A stretch of 7,803 nucleotides of DNA from Planctomycetales bacterium 4484_123 (GTDB taxonomy: Bacteria; Planctomycetota; Phycisphaerae; SM23-33), in assembly GCA_002049885.1 (NCBI GenBank), contig MVCS01000145.1:1-7803 (forward strand), given 5' to 3'. A program made the translations under genes and the position numbers. Shown here piece by piece: positions 1 to 5,802 of the stretch. Under the pieces are notes generated by a model, which did no database searches, was not told the DNA's origin, and saw nothing but the letters and a program-made list of their open reading frames with translations. Each line of letters starts with the position of its first letter. Position 1 is the first letter of the stretch.

Positions 1-4
1 TCCC

Positions 5-730
5 ATGATTATCGATGCCCACATCCACGCCGGCCATTCCGATACGCTGACCCACTCTTACAACACCTTCGAGGACATCGAGGTGTCGTTGAGTCGCATG
101 GACCAGGTCGGCATCGGCAAGGCCGTGGTCTTGCCCATCGGCAGCACCGGCTTTGAACGGACCAACCGCGAGATGGCCCAGATCGTGCAGGCCCATCCCG
201 ACCGGTTGTACGGTTTTGCCAAGGTCTCCCAGACCGAGGACGCCGGCCGGGTCGAGCCCATGTTGCGCGAGGCCTTCGAGGCCCTGCACCTGCGCGGGCT
301 GAAACTCCACGGCCACCCCAACCGCGAGATCATGGAGGTCATGGACCGCTATCGCAAGCCGGTGCTGGCCGACGTGAGGGGCGCTGTCTATAACCTCCGC
401 TACGCCGCCGAGAGTTATCCCCGCGTGCCCATCATCGTCGCCCACATGGGCAAGTTCTGCTGCTTCGAGACGGAGGTGCGGGTGATGACGTTGTGGCTCG
501 CCCGGCGCTACCCCAATGTGTATTTCGATACCTCCTCGGTGATGGACCACGAGTCGTTGGAGCTGGCCGTGGCCGAAGGACTGGCACACAAGATGATCTT
601 CGGCTCCGACGGCCCGGGGCTGCACTGCGGCGTGGAGCTGGCCCGCGTGCAGTGTCTGCCGCTGACGGACGAGCAACGCGAACTCGTCCTGCACGCCAAT
701 ATCGAGAAGCTGCTGGGCGAGGCCGGCTGA
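5..730 (+). CDS. Amidohydrolase-family metal-dependent hydrolase (TIM barrel)
   Basis: A 241-residue protein of the amidohydrolase_2 type, predicted to be a cytoplasmic TIM-barrel hydrolase or decarboxylase using a divalent metal. Visible motifs: the opening DAHIH with metal-ligand histidines H6 and H8 at the end of the first strand; LKLHGHP with K100 and H102; VAHMG with H147; and the late GSDGP with the catalytic-type aspartate D202. The PVLxH histidine seen in many relatives is replaced by PVLADV (residues 119-124); I recall a subgroup with PVLYDV here, so this may be normal. There is no signal peptide. The start lies 4 bases into the window, so its ribosome binding site cannot be seen and an upstream start is possible. 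Length is slightly below the usual 250-300. The substrate cannot be deduced. The gene converges on the sulfatase remnant. The family call is secure; the function is not. Confidence 0.88.
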   Translation: MIIDAHIHAGHSDTLTHSYNTFEDIEVSLSRMDQVGIGKAVVLPIGSTGFERTNREMAQIVQAHPDRLYGFAKVSQTEDAGRVEPMLREAFEALHLRGLKLHGHPNREIMEVMDRYRKPVLADVRGAVYNLRYAAESYPRVPIIVAHMGKFCCFETEVRVMTLWLARRYPNVYFDTSSVMDHESLELAVAEGLAHKMIFGSDGPGLHCGVELARVQCLPLTDEQRELVLHANIEKLLGEAG

Positions 731-768
731 GCGACCGGGCGAACGGTCTCCGCGGTCAGTCTGGCCGG

Positions 769-1271
769 TCAGTCCAGCCGGAGGTCGTCGCCGCTTTCTC
801 GCATCCATTGCCCCAGCCGTCGTCGCAGCTCATCGGCCTGGGGCGGCGGCGGGTCGGCCCGGCAGAGGTTGGTCGTCTCGTGGGGGTCGGCTTGGGGGTC
901 GTACGGCTCCGGGTCGTGTCCGTCGTTGTGAATGTACTTGTGCGTGAGCGTGACTATGCCACGCTGGCGATAGGCTATTCCGGCGTTGCCGTTGTACTCG
1001 ACGAAGACCTGCTCCCGGCCAGGGATGTCGGGACGGTCGATGCACTGGCGTTGACCACGGCCCCGTTGACGTGCGGATGGCTGCCCGTGACCAACGATAT
1101 CCGCGAGGGCACGCACAGTGGGCAGTTGACGGTGTGGCGGTGAAAAACGGCCGACTCATTCGCCAGCCGGTCCAGGTTGGCCGTGGCCCCGAAGGCGGCG
1201 CCGTAGCAGCCCAGCACGTCGCGGCGGAGCTGGTCGGCCATCAGTGGGACGATGTGGGGGCGTTTCGCCGT
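769..1271 (-). pseudogene. Sulfatase remnant: N- and C-terminal ends joined by a large internal deletion
   Basis: Two pieces of one sulfatase lie end to end in different frames. The N-terminal piece (about 1271 to 1050) reads RPHIVPLMADQLRRDVLGCYG, then NLDRLANE, then NCPLCVPSR, which carries the C-x-P-x-R motif whose cysteine becomes formylglycine, and then TGSHPHVNG. The C-terminal piece (about 1045 to 769, other frame) reads VFVEYNG, HKYIHNDGHDPEPYD, DPHETTNL and LGQWMRESGD, which is the usual end of these enzymes. Sulfatases are normally 450-520 residues; about 160 codons remain, so roughly 300 codons were lost, with a frame change near 1035-1050. The stop TGA at 1272-1274 is followed directly by ACG GCG AAA CGC CCC, where a relative would read ATG, so the start codon also looks mutated. 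The intact enzyme would cleave sulfate esters, often on polysaccharides, usually after export. It is almost certainly inactive now. Confidence 0.88.
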
Positions 1272-1282
1272 TCAGCACAACA

Positions 1283-1302
1283 CCAGGCACCAAAGTGCCG
1301 GG
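1283..1302 (-). terminator. Weak hairpin downstream of the DUF1015 gene
   Basis: GGCAC (1286-1290) and GTGCC (1295-1299) form a 5-bp stem around the loop CAAA. Beyond a single mismatch, two more C-G pairs can extend it (1283-1284 with 1301-1302). On the minus strand it is followed by TGGTGTTGTG, which has some T but no true U-tract. It lies about 50 bases past the DUF1015 stop codon. It is a possible imperfect terminator only; termination here could equally be Rho-dependent. Confidence 0.25.
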
Positions 1303-1354
1303 CATGGGGCGCGGGGTACCAACGACGAGCCATCAGGCAACAGGCGTTTGGCAT

Positions 1355-2626
1355 TCAACGCTCCAAGGGATACAGCACCAGGCCGGTGGCCACCTTGGGG
1401 TAGAAGTAGGTGCTCTTGTGGGGCATGACCGCCCCGGCCAGGGCGATCTCGCGGACGGCGGCCAGGGGCGTGCCCTGAAGCAGCACGGCCAGGTCGGCCT
1501 GCCCGGCCCGGACGGCGGCCAGGGCCTCGGCCCCGTCGGGGGTGTATCGAATCCTCGGCTCGGCGGTCCCCTCGGGCTGGAGATACCGCTTCAACAACAG
1601 CTCGTGCAGTATGGAGACGTCCAGCTCCCTCCACGCCGGCAGCTTCTCGGGTGCTACCTGCTCCATCACGCTGGGGTCCCTCAGCCGGCCCACGTAGGCG
1701 GTCCCCCCGGCGGCGAAGGCCATGGCGTGCGGGCCCTGGCCGCGGAGGTAGGCGTCCGTGTCGGCAGCGACCTGGGCCGTCAGCTCCACCGGGTGGAACT
1801 CCATCACCTCGCCGGCCCGTTGAACGAAGGCGGCCAGGTCGAAGCCCTTCAGGCCGGCGATGAGCCGGTGGGTGGGCAGGACGATCAGGCCGGGGTCATC
1901 CATGCCGGCCAGCACGAACATGACGAAGTTGGCAGGATGGTCCGGCTCCGGCGGCCCGAGGGCGTCGCGATAGGTCAGGGCGGTGGTGTAGCGGTGGTGG
2001 CCGTCGGCGATGAACAGGTCGGCCCCGGCCAGTCGGCGACGGACTTCCTCGATGAGCTCGGCGTCGGAGACCGTCCACAGCCGTTCGGTGACGCCGTTGA
2101 GCTCCCCGGCGGCATCCGGGGGCGCCTGGCGGAGGGCGTCGAAGACCATCTCGGCCGCCCCTGCGTCCTGGTAGAAGCCGAGGATGGGCGAGAGCTGCAT
2201 GGCGGTAGCCTGGCGCAGCTTCAGCCGGTCGGCCTTGGGGCCGGGGAAGGTTTTCTCGTGGGGCCAGATGCCCTGCCCCAGCGGCTGGAGCCTGACGGCG
2301 GCGATGAGGCCGCGGCGGCGGTAGGACTTGCCGGCGTGGGCGAAGCCCTGCTCGTAGGCGTACAGGCATTCGTGCGGTTCGCGCACGAGCGTACCGTCGG
2401 CCTGCCAGCGCTGTAGAGTCTCGGCGGCCCGGGCGTAGCAGGACTGCGGCCCGGCCTGGGCGGGGGGCCAGTGGGGCAGGTCCACGGCCACGATGTTGCG
2501 GGGGTCGCGCCCCAGCAGGGCTTCTCGGTCGGCCTGGCTGACCACGTCGTAGGGCGGGGCGATGAGCGAGCCCACCTGCCCGCCCTCGGCTGCGTAGCGC
2601 CATCCACGGAAGGGCCTGATATCCAT
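1355..2626 (-). CDS. DUF1015 family protein
   Basis: A 423-residue protein, the full length usual for DUF1015. Family signatures run throughout: MDIRPFRGWRY at the N-terminus, IAPPYDVVS (22-30), WPHEKTF (121-127), the glycine/histidine motif ADGHHRYTTAL (207-217), LDVSILHELLL (335-345) and MPHKSTYFYPK (401-411) close to the end. The DGHHRY motif resembles the active-site motif of the ParB/SerK-type fold, which has led to suggestions of small-molecule kinase activity for relatives; that is not demonstrated here. No signal peptide or membrane segment is visible, so it should be cytoplasmic. The ATG at 2626 is preceded by AGGGA with an 8-base spacer, which supports the start. The gene follows rho at 166 bases but has its own promoter (2671-2699), so it is probably a separate transcription unit. 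The family assignment is strong; the biochemical role is unknown. Confidence 0.92.
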   Translation of the reverse strand: MDIRPFRGWRYAAEGGQVGSLIAPPYDVVSQADREALLGRDPRNIVAVDLPHWPPAQAGPQSCYARAAETLQRWQADGTLVREPHECLYAYEQGFAHAGKSYRRRGLIAAVRLQPLGQGIWPHEKTFPGPKADRLKLRQATAMQLSPILGFYQDAGAAEMVFDALRQAPPDAAGELNGVTERLWTVSDAELIEEVRRRLAGADLFIADGHHRYTTALTYRDALGPPEPDHPANFVMFVLAGMDDPGLIVLPTHRLIAGLKGFDLAAFVQRAGEVMEFHPVELTAQVAADTDAYLRGQGPHAMAFAAGGTAYVGRLRDPSVMEQVAPEKLPAWRELDVSILHELLLKRYLQPEGTAEPRIRYTPDGAEALAAVRAGQADLAVLLQGTPLAAVREIALAGAVMPHKSTYFYPKVATGLVLYPLER

Positions 2627-2670
2627 ATGAACCGTCCCTGTCGGTTGCTGCCGGTCGGTCTCAGAGCGGG

Positions 2671-2699
2671 ATTATAGCCGCCCGTGTTCGAGCCGTCAT
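2671..2699 (-). promoter_or_regulatory. Sigma-70-type promoter for the DUF1015 gene
   Basis: On the minus strand a perfect TATAAT -10 box (2671-2676) sits 17 bases after ATGACG (2694-2699), which matches 4 of 6 bases of TTGACA. The predicted transcript start is near 2664, giving an untranslated leader of about 38 bases before the ATG at 2626. It stands out against the GC-rich background. Confidence 0.6.
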
Positions 2700-2774
2700 G
2701 CTGGCCGGGGCCACGGCCCGGCGGGCCTGCAGAGACGAAGGGTCACCGGTAAGGGCAGCCCCTGTGTATTTCGT

Positions 2775-2789
2775 GGGCCACTTGGGCCC
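2775..2789 (-). terminator. Short GC hairpin just after the rho stop codon
   Basis: GGGCC (2775-2779) and GGCCC (2785-2789) form a 5-bp stem with a 5-base loop, beginning 3 bases after the rho stop. No T-run follows on the minus strand, so it is not a classical intrinsic terminator. A second GC stem (GCCGGG 2704-2709 with CCCGGC 2717-2722) lies further downstream. The role is uncertain. Confidence 0.2.
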
Positions 2790-2792
2790 GGT

Positions 2793-3896
2793 TCAGTCGT
2801 TGATGTCCAGTTGCCTGAGGAAGTCCTCGTTGGACTCGAACTTGCCGATGACCCGCAGCAGTTGGGGGACGGCCTCGTCCACCGACAGTTGGCTGAGGAA
2901 TCGCCGCAGCATGTGGATCTTCGGCAGCTCCCAGGGCTCGTAGAGCAGCTCTTCCTTCCGGGTGCCGCTCTTGGAGATGTCCACCGCCGGCCAGATGCGT
3001 TTTTCCGCCAGGCGACGGTCCAGTTGCAGCTCCATGTTGCCGGTGCCCTTGAACTCCTCGAAGATGAGGTCGTCCATGCGGCTGCCGGTCTCTATCAGGG
3101 CGGTGGCCAGGATGGTCAGCTCCAGTGCCCGTATGTCCACCCCGCCGGTCATGGTCCGGCCGGAGGTCTCGATGTAGCGGTTGTAGGCCCGGCCCAGGCG
3201 TGTGAGGCTGTCCAGCAGGATGACCACGTCCTGGCCGAACTCCACCATGCGCTTGGCTCGCTCGATGGTGAACTCGGTGACGCGGACATGGTTGGCCACG
3301 TCCTGGTCGTTTGTGGAGTGGACTATCTCGCCGGCGACCTTGCGCTTGAAGTCGGTGACCTCCTCTGGCCGCTCGTCCACCAGCAGCACGATCAGGTGCA
3401 CCTCGGGGTTGTTGGTGAGAATGGCGTTGGCGATCTGCTGGAGCAGGATGGTCTTGCCCGAGCGCGGCGGGGCCACCAGCAGCCCGCGCTGGCCCTTGCC
3501 CACGGGGCAAATCAGGTCGAGCACGCGCATCTCGATGGGCCCGCCGGGGGTCTCCAGTTTCATCCGGGGATGCGGGTCCACCACCGTCAGGTCGGCGAAG
3601 GCCACGATGTCGGGCCATTCCTCGTAGCTCCGGCCGTTGACGCGGAGGATGCGCTGCATCCTGGGCCCGGCCTTCTTCTTGGTCGGCGGCACCACCTCGC
3701 CCTCGATGAACAGCCCCGTGCGGAGCCGGTCCCCGCCGACGAAGTCCTTGGAAATGAACACATCCCCAGGCGTCGCTCGGTAGTCGTTGCGCGCCTGGCG
3801 CAGGAAGCCGTAGCCCTTCTCTGTGATTTCCAGCACCCCGGAGGCGTAGCTGACCTCCGGCGGGCTGTCACTCTGACTGGTGCTTGTCTGGCTCAT
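2793..3896 (-). CDS. rho: Transcription termination factor Rho, with a 17-residue internal deletion
   Basis: Rho is a hexameric RNA-dependent ATPase that ends transcription. The ATG at 3896 (367 residues) is preferred: AAGGA lies 11 bases upstream, while the longer reading to 3929 starts with TTG. Domains: a cold-shock-like RNA-binding domain (about 20-88) with GYGFLR (28-33) and DVFIS (45-49), then the RecA-like ATPase with Walker A APPRSGKT (142-149), the catalytic glutamate in VDERPEE (E175), Walker B ILLDSLTR (D229), the Q-loop SGRTMTGGVD (245-254) and the arginine finger in SGTRKEELL (R313, matching E. coli R366). Two oddities are visible. The N-terminal helical Rho_N domain is absent. 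Also, TGGVDIRALE is followed directly by LTILATAL, so the segment equivalent to E. coli 296-312 (RPKRFFGAARNVEEGGS) is missing, in frame, at 3119/3120. Everything else is well conserved. Identity is certain; whether this Rho works is open. Confidence 0.96.
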   Translation of the reverse strand: MSQTSTSQSDSPPEVSYASGVLEITEKGYGFLRQARNDYRATPGDVFISKDFVGGDRLRTGLFIEGEVVPPTKKKAGPRMQRILRVNGRSYEEWPDIVAFADLTVVDPHPRMKLETPGGPIEMRVLDLICPVGKGQRGLLVAPPRSGKTILLQQIANAILTNNPEVHLIVLLVDERPEEVTDFKRKVAGEIVHSTNDQDVANHVRVTEFTIERAKRMVEFGQDVVILLDSLTRLGRAYNRYIETSGRTMTGGVDIRALELTILATALIETGSRMDDLIFEEFKGTGNMELQLDRRLAEKRIWPAVDISKSGTRKEELLYEPWELPKIHMLRRFLSQLSVDEAVPQLLRVIGKFESNEDFLRQLDIND

Positions 3897-4088
3897 GGCA
3901 ATCCACGTCCTTATGGAAGATCGAAGCAAACGTTCAACAAGCGTCCCGAAACCTGCTTTGGAGCCAGCCCATCACTGATGCGGGCCCTGGAATACCCTCA
4001 CACCCCCGAACCGACAACCATGATATCGACTCGGGTGCCCAAAACGCTACCCATTTGCCCCAAGAACCCAATTTTTTTCGCCGGCCGG
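3897..4088 (-). other. hisA-rho intergenic region / rho leader
   Basis: These 192 bases lie between the hisA stop and the rho start. The region is less GC-rich than its surroundings and holds a run of seven A (minus strand) just after the palindrome CCGGCCGG at the hisA end; the order (stem, then A) does not make an intrinsic terminator for hisA. A TATCAT hexamer is present but has no acceptable -35 box. A minus-strand frame of 18 codons (4054 to 3998) exists but lacks a convincing ribosome binding site. Rho genes are often autoregulated through a long leader, so this could be one. No structure was found that proves it. Confidence 0.4.
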
Positions 4089-4811
4089 TCAGCTCCGGCC
4101 CAGCGCCAGCGCGGCCGCCAGGTCGATGCGGCCCTCGTACCACGCACGCCCGATGATCACCCCTGCACAGCCGGCCTGCTTGCAGCAGGCCACGTCCGAC
4201 AGGTCGCGGAGCCCGCCGGAGGCGATCACTGGCAACCCCGAGAGCTTCATCACCTCGGCCGCCAGCTCCACGTTCGGCCCGGTCATCATGCCGTCGCGCG
4301 CGATGTCCGTACAGACAATTGCCGCCAGCGGCAGTGGGCGGGCCCTCCGGGCCACCTCCGCAACGGTCAGGTCGGTCTGCTCGGTCCATCCGTGCACCGC
4401 CAGTCGCCTGTCGCGGGCGTCCAAGCCCAGCACAACCTTGCCGGCCAGTTCGGCCCGGCCAGCCAGGGCCTCGAACCAGGCCCAGTCCTTCAACGCCGCC
4501 GAGCCTATCACCACTCGGGCCACCCCCAAGGCCAGAGCGGCCTCCACGGCCCGGTCGTCGCGAACACCGCCTCCGAGTTGCACCTTTGCCGAAACCGCCC
4601 GGCACAGCCCGGCGATGGCCTCGGCGTTGGTCCGACGTCCGGTCAGGGCTGCGTCCAGGTCCACCACGTGTATCCAGCACGCGCCCGCCGATTCCAACTG
4701 TCGGGCCACCGCCGCCGGGTCGTCGGCATATACCCTCTGCTGATTGTAGTCGCCCTGCGAGAGCCGGACAACCTTCCCGCCACGCAAGTCTATCGCAGGA
4801 ATGATATCCAT
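4089..4811 (-). CDS. hisA: Phosphoribosylformimino-AICAR ribotide isomerase HisA
   Basis: This enzyme performs the Amadori-type isomerisation of ProFAR to PRFAR, the fourth step of histidine synthesis, in the cytoplasm. The 240-residue length is typical. It is a (beta/alpha)8 barrel that opens with IIPAIDLRGGKVVRL, giving catalytic D8. HVVDLDAAL (48-56), QLGGGVRDD (78-86, first phosphate site), VIGSAALKD (101-109), LGLDARD (128-134; D131 is the probable second catalytic acid), CTDIARDGMMTGPN (167-180), IASGGL (196-201) and IIGRAWYEGRIDL (219-231, second phosphate site) are all present. Nothing is missing. It starts 13 bases after the stop of the OmpA-type lipoprotein gene, with no clear Shine-Dalgarno sequence in that gap, so translation may be coupled. 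No other his genes are in the window. HisF shares the fold, but the N-terminal AIDL and the GWTE at 141-144 favour HisA. Confidence 0.95.
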   Translation of the reverse strand: MDIIPAIDLRGGKVVRLSQGDYNQQRVYADDPAAVARQLESAGACWIHVVDLDAALTGRRTNAEAIAGLCRAVSAKVQLGGGVRDDRAVEAALALGVARVVIGSAALKDWAWFEALAGRAELAGKVVLGLDARDRRLAVHGWTEQTDLTVAEVARRARPLPLAAIVCTDIARDGMMTGPNVELAAEVMKLSGLPVIASGGLRDLSDVACCKQAGCAGVIIGRAWYEGRIDLAAALALGRS

Positions 4812-4824
4812 GCAAAGGCGCCGG

Positions 4825-5514
4825 CTACTTCCCGACCACCACGATCTCCACGCGCCGGTTCTTGGCCTTCTCGGCGCGGGTCTTGTTGGGGGCCACGAAA
4901 TGGGTGGCGCCCATGGCCACGGTCTCGATCTGCTCGGCCGGAATGTGCAGCTTGCGGAGCTGGCGTGTCACCGCCATCGCCCGGTTGGCCGAGAGGTCCA
5001 GGTTGTCCCTCCACAGACGGGCGCTTTTGACGATGGGGTCTGCGTCTGTGTAGCCATACACCCGCACGATCGCGTTGGGGTACTTGGACCTGATGGTCGC
5101 GGCGACCTTCCGCAGCTTGGCCACGCCTGCCGAGGACAGCGTCGCCCGCCCGGAGGCGAAGAGGATGTCACTGCTGAGGGTGATCTTGACCCCGCCGGCG
5201 ACCTTCTGCCAGCCCGGCGGCGGCGCCTTGGACCCCGAGCTGCCCTTCGCTGTCAGCTTCTGCTTGGCGTCCGCGAGCTCTGCCTTGAGCGCCGTGAGCT
5301 GCGAATCTCGCCCGCTGAGCTGGGTTTCCAGTTCGGTCGCCCGAGCCTGGCACTGCGCCAGAGACTTCTTGAGGTCCTGGTTGGTCACCTGCAAATCGTT
5401 GTACTGCTGTTGAAGCGCCGCCAGTTGTTTCTTTTCGTTCTCACAGCACCCCGTCGTCAAGAGCGAGCACGCCAGCAGGCCGGTGATGGTCCACAAGACG
5501 GCCAGGCGAGTCAT
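4825..5514 (-). CDS. OmpA-family peptidoglycan-binding lipoprotein
   Basis: A predicted envelope lipoprotein of 229 residues. The N-terminus is a lipoprotein signal peptide: MTR, a hydrophobic stretch, and SLLTTGC with the lipidated cysteine at C23. Residues about 26-88 form a polar, leucine-heptad coiled coil rich in Q, K and E. A short G/S/P linker (about 91-100) leads to the OmpA C-terminal domain (about 105-228). That domain has SSDILFASGRATLS, the GYTD aspartate (D157, matching E. coli OmpA D271), the LSxxRA arginine (R178, matching R286) and the terminal NRRVEI (219-224). These two residues bind diaminopimelate in peptidoglycan, so the protein probably tethers a membrane to the cell wall. 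The ATG at 5514 is chosen over the one at 5520 because GGAAGGAG abuts the latter with no spacer and lies 6 bases before the former. It heads a unit with hisA. It resembles Pal- or MotB-type domains, but no motor segment is present. Confidence 0.9.
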   Translation of the reverse strand: MTRLAVLWTITGLLACSLLTTGCCENEKKQLAALQQQYNDLQVTNQDLKKSLAQCQARATELETQLSGRDSQLTALKAELADAKQKLTAKGSSGSKAPPPGWQKVAGGVKITLSSDILFASGRATLSSAGVAKLRKVAATIRSKYPNAIVRVYGYTDADPIVKSARLWRDNLDLSANRAMAVTRQLRKLHIPAEQIETVAMGATHFVAPNKTRAEKAKNRRVEIVVVGK

Positions 5515-5520
5515 ACCCAT

Positions 5521-5528
5521 CTCCTTCC
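5521..5528 (-). promoter_or_regulatory. Ribosome binding site that decides the lipoprotein start
   Basis: GGAAGGAG on the minus strand touches the ATG at 5520 but lies 6 bases ahead of the ATG at 5514. Normal spacing therefore points to 5514 as the start, which shortens the signal peptide by two residues. Confidence 0.75.
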
Positions 5529-5566
5529 ACCCGTTCGATCAACTAGCCCCCGCCGCAACGGCCGAG

Positions 5567-5594
5567 ATTATACGCCCGCCGGTAGTCCCGTCCA
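5567..5594 (-). promoter_or_regulatory. Sigma-70-type promoter for the lipoprotein-hisA unit
   Basis: On the minus strand a perfect TATAAT (5567-5572) lies 16 bases after TGGACG (5589-5594; 4 of 6 match to TTGACA). Transcription would begin near 5560, about 45 bases before the ATG at 5514. It has the same architecture as the promoter before the DUF1015 gene. Confidence 0.6.
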
Positions 5595-5705
5595 CCGGAA
5601 TTTGCACGCCGACTGCGAAAAATCGGCTCCCCGGGCCTGGCGGTGCCCGGCGGAGGCCGCCCTTGTCGGTGCCGATCTTCCTAATCCCCCGGCTCCCCCG
5701 GTCGA

Positions 5706-5711
5706 TATATA
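5706..5711 (+). promoter_or_regulatory. Possible -10 box for the plus-strand duplicated-domain gene
   Basis: TATATAA (5706-5712) is an AT island in very GC-rich sequence, about 90 bases before the ATG at 5803. No good -35 box sits at 16-18 bases (AATCCC or TAATCC), so the promoter may be activator-dependent or read by another sigma factor. It forms a divergent pair with the promoter at 5567-5594. Confidence 0.35.
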
Positions 5712-5787
5712 AGCAGGTCGATGCATGCCGGGACCACCCCGCCGGCCGGCCCGATCCGCCGACCGGTCGCCGGGTCCCCCGGCCGCT

Positions 5788-5795
5788 GGAAGGAG
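5788..5795 (+). promoter_or_regulatory. Ribosome binding site that decides the start at 5803
   Basis: GGAAGGAG lies 7 bases before the ATG at 5803. The same frame is open further upstream to an ATG at 5725, but the proline/arginine-rich extra residues look like translated non-coding GC-rich sequence. The site is identical to the one before the divergent lipoprotein gene. Confidence 0.8.
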
Positions 5796-5802
5796 CCTAC
5801 CC

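Noticed and set aside
754..774. Direct repeat GGTCAGTC (754-761 and 767-774) at the end of the sulfatase remnant
   Set aside because: Eight bases only, partly explained by local GGCCGGTC-type composition, with no mobile-element features around it. Not enough to call an insertion scar.
493..1143. 216-codon plus-strand frame overlapping the amidohydrolase end and the sulfatase remnant
   Set aside because: It is out of frame with the conserved amidohydrolase, arginine-rich, and antisense to recognisable sulfatase sequence.
769..1271. Transposon or insertion sequence as the cause of the sulfatase disruption
   Set aside because: No transposase frame, terminal inverted repeat or inserted foreign sequence is present. 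The two gene ends abut directly, so a simple deletion explains the data.
1244..2416. Long open frame (390 codons) on the plus strand opposite the DUF1015 gene
   Set aside because: It is the antisense shadow of a clearly conserved gene in high-GC sequence, is low-complexity in G, V, Q and L, and has no recognisable motifs.
3998..4054. 18-codon minus-strand frame in the rho leader, a possible leader peptide
   Set aside because: There is no convincing ribosome binding site, no amino-acid run suggesting attenuation, and no hairpin pair. It is expected by chance in this length.
4068..4090. Run of seven T on the plus strand beside the CCGGCCGG palindrome, resembling an intrinsic terminator
   Set aside because: On the plus strand the T-run comes before the palindrome and no plus-strand gene ends there. 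On the minus strand the tract is A, not T.
2811..5030. 739-codon open frame on the plus strand across rho and hisA
   Set aside because: It runs antisense through two well-conserved genes and their intergenic gap. The translation is a GC-bias artefact with H, Q, G and L runs and no domain.
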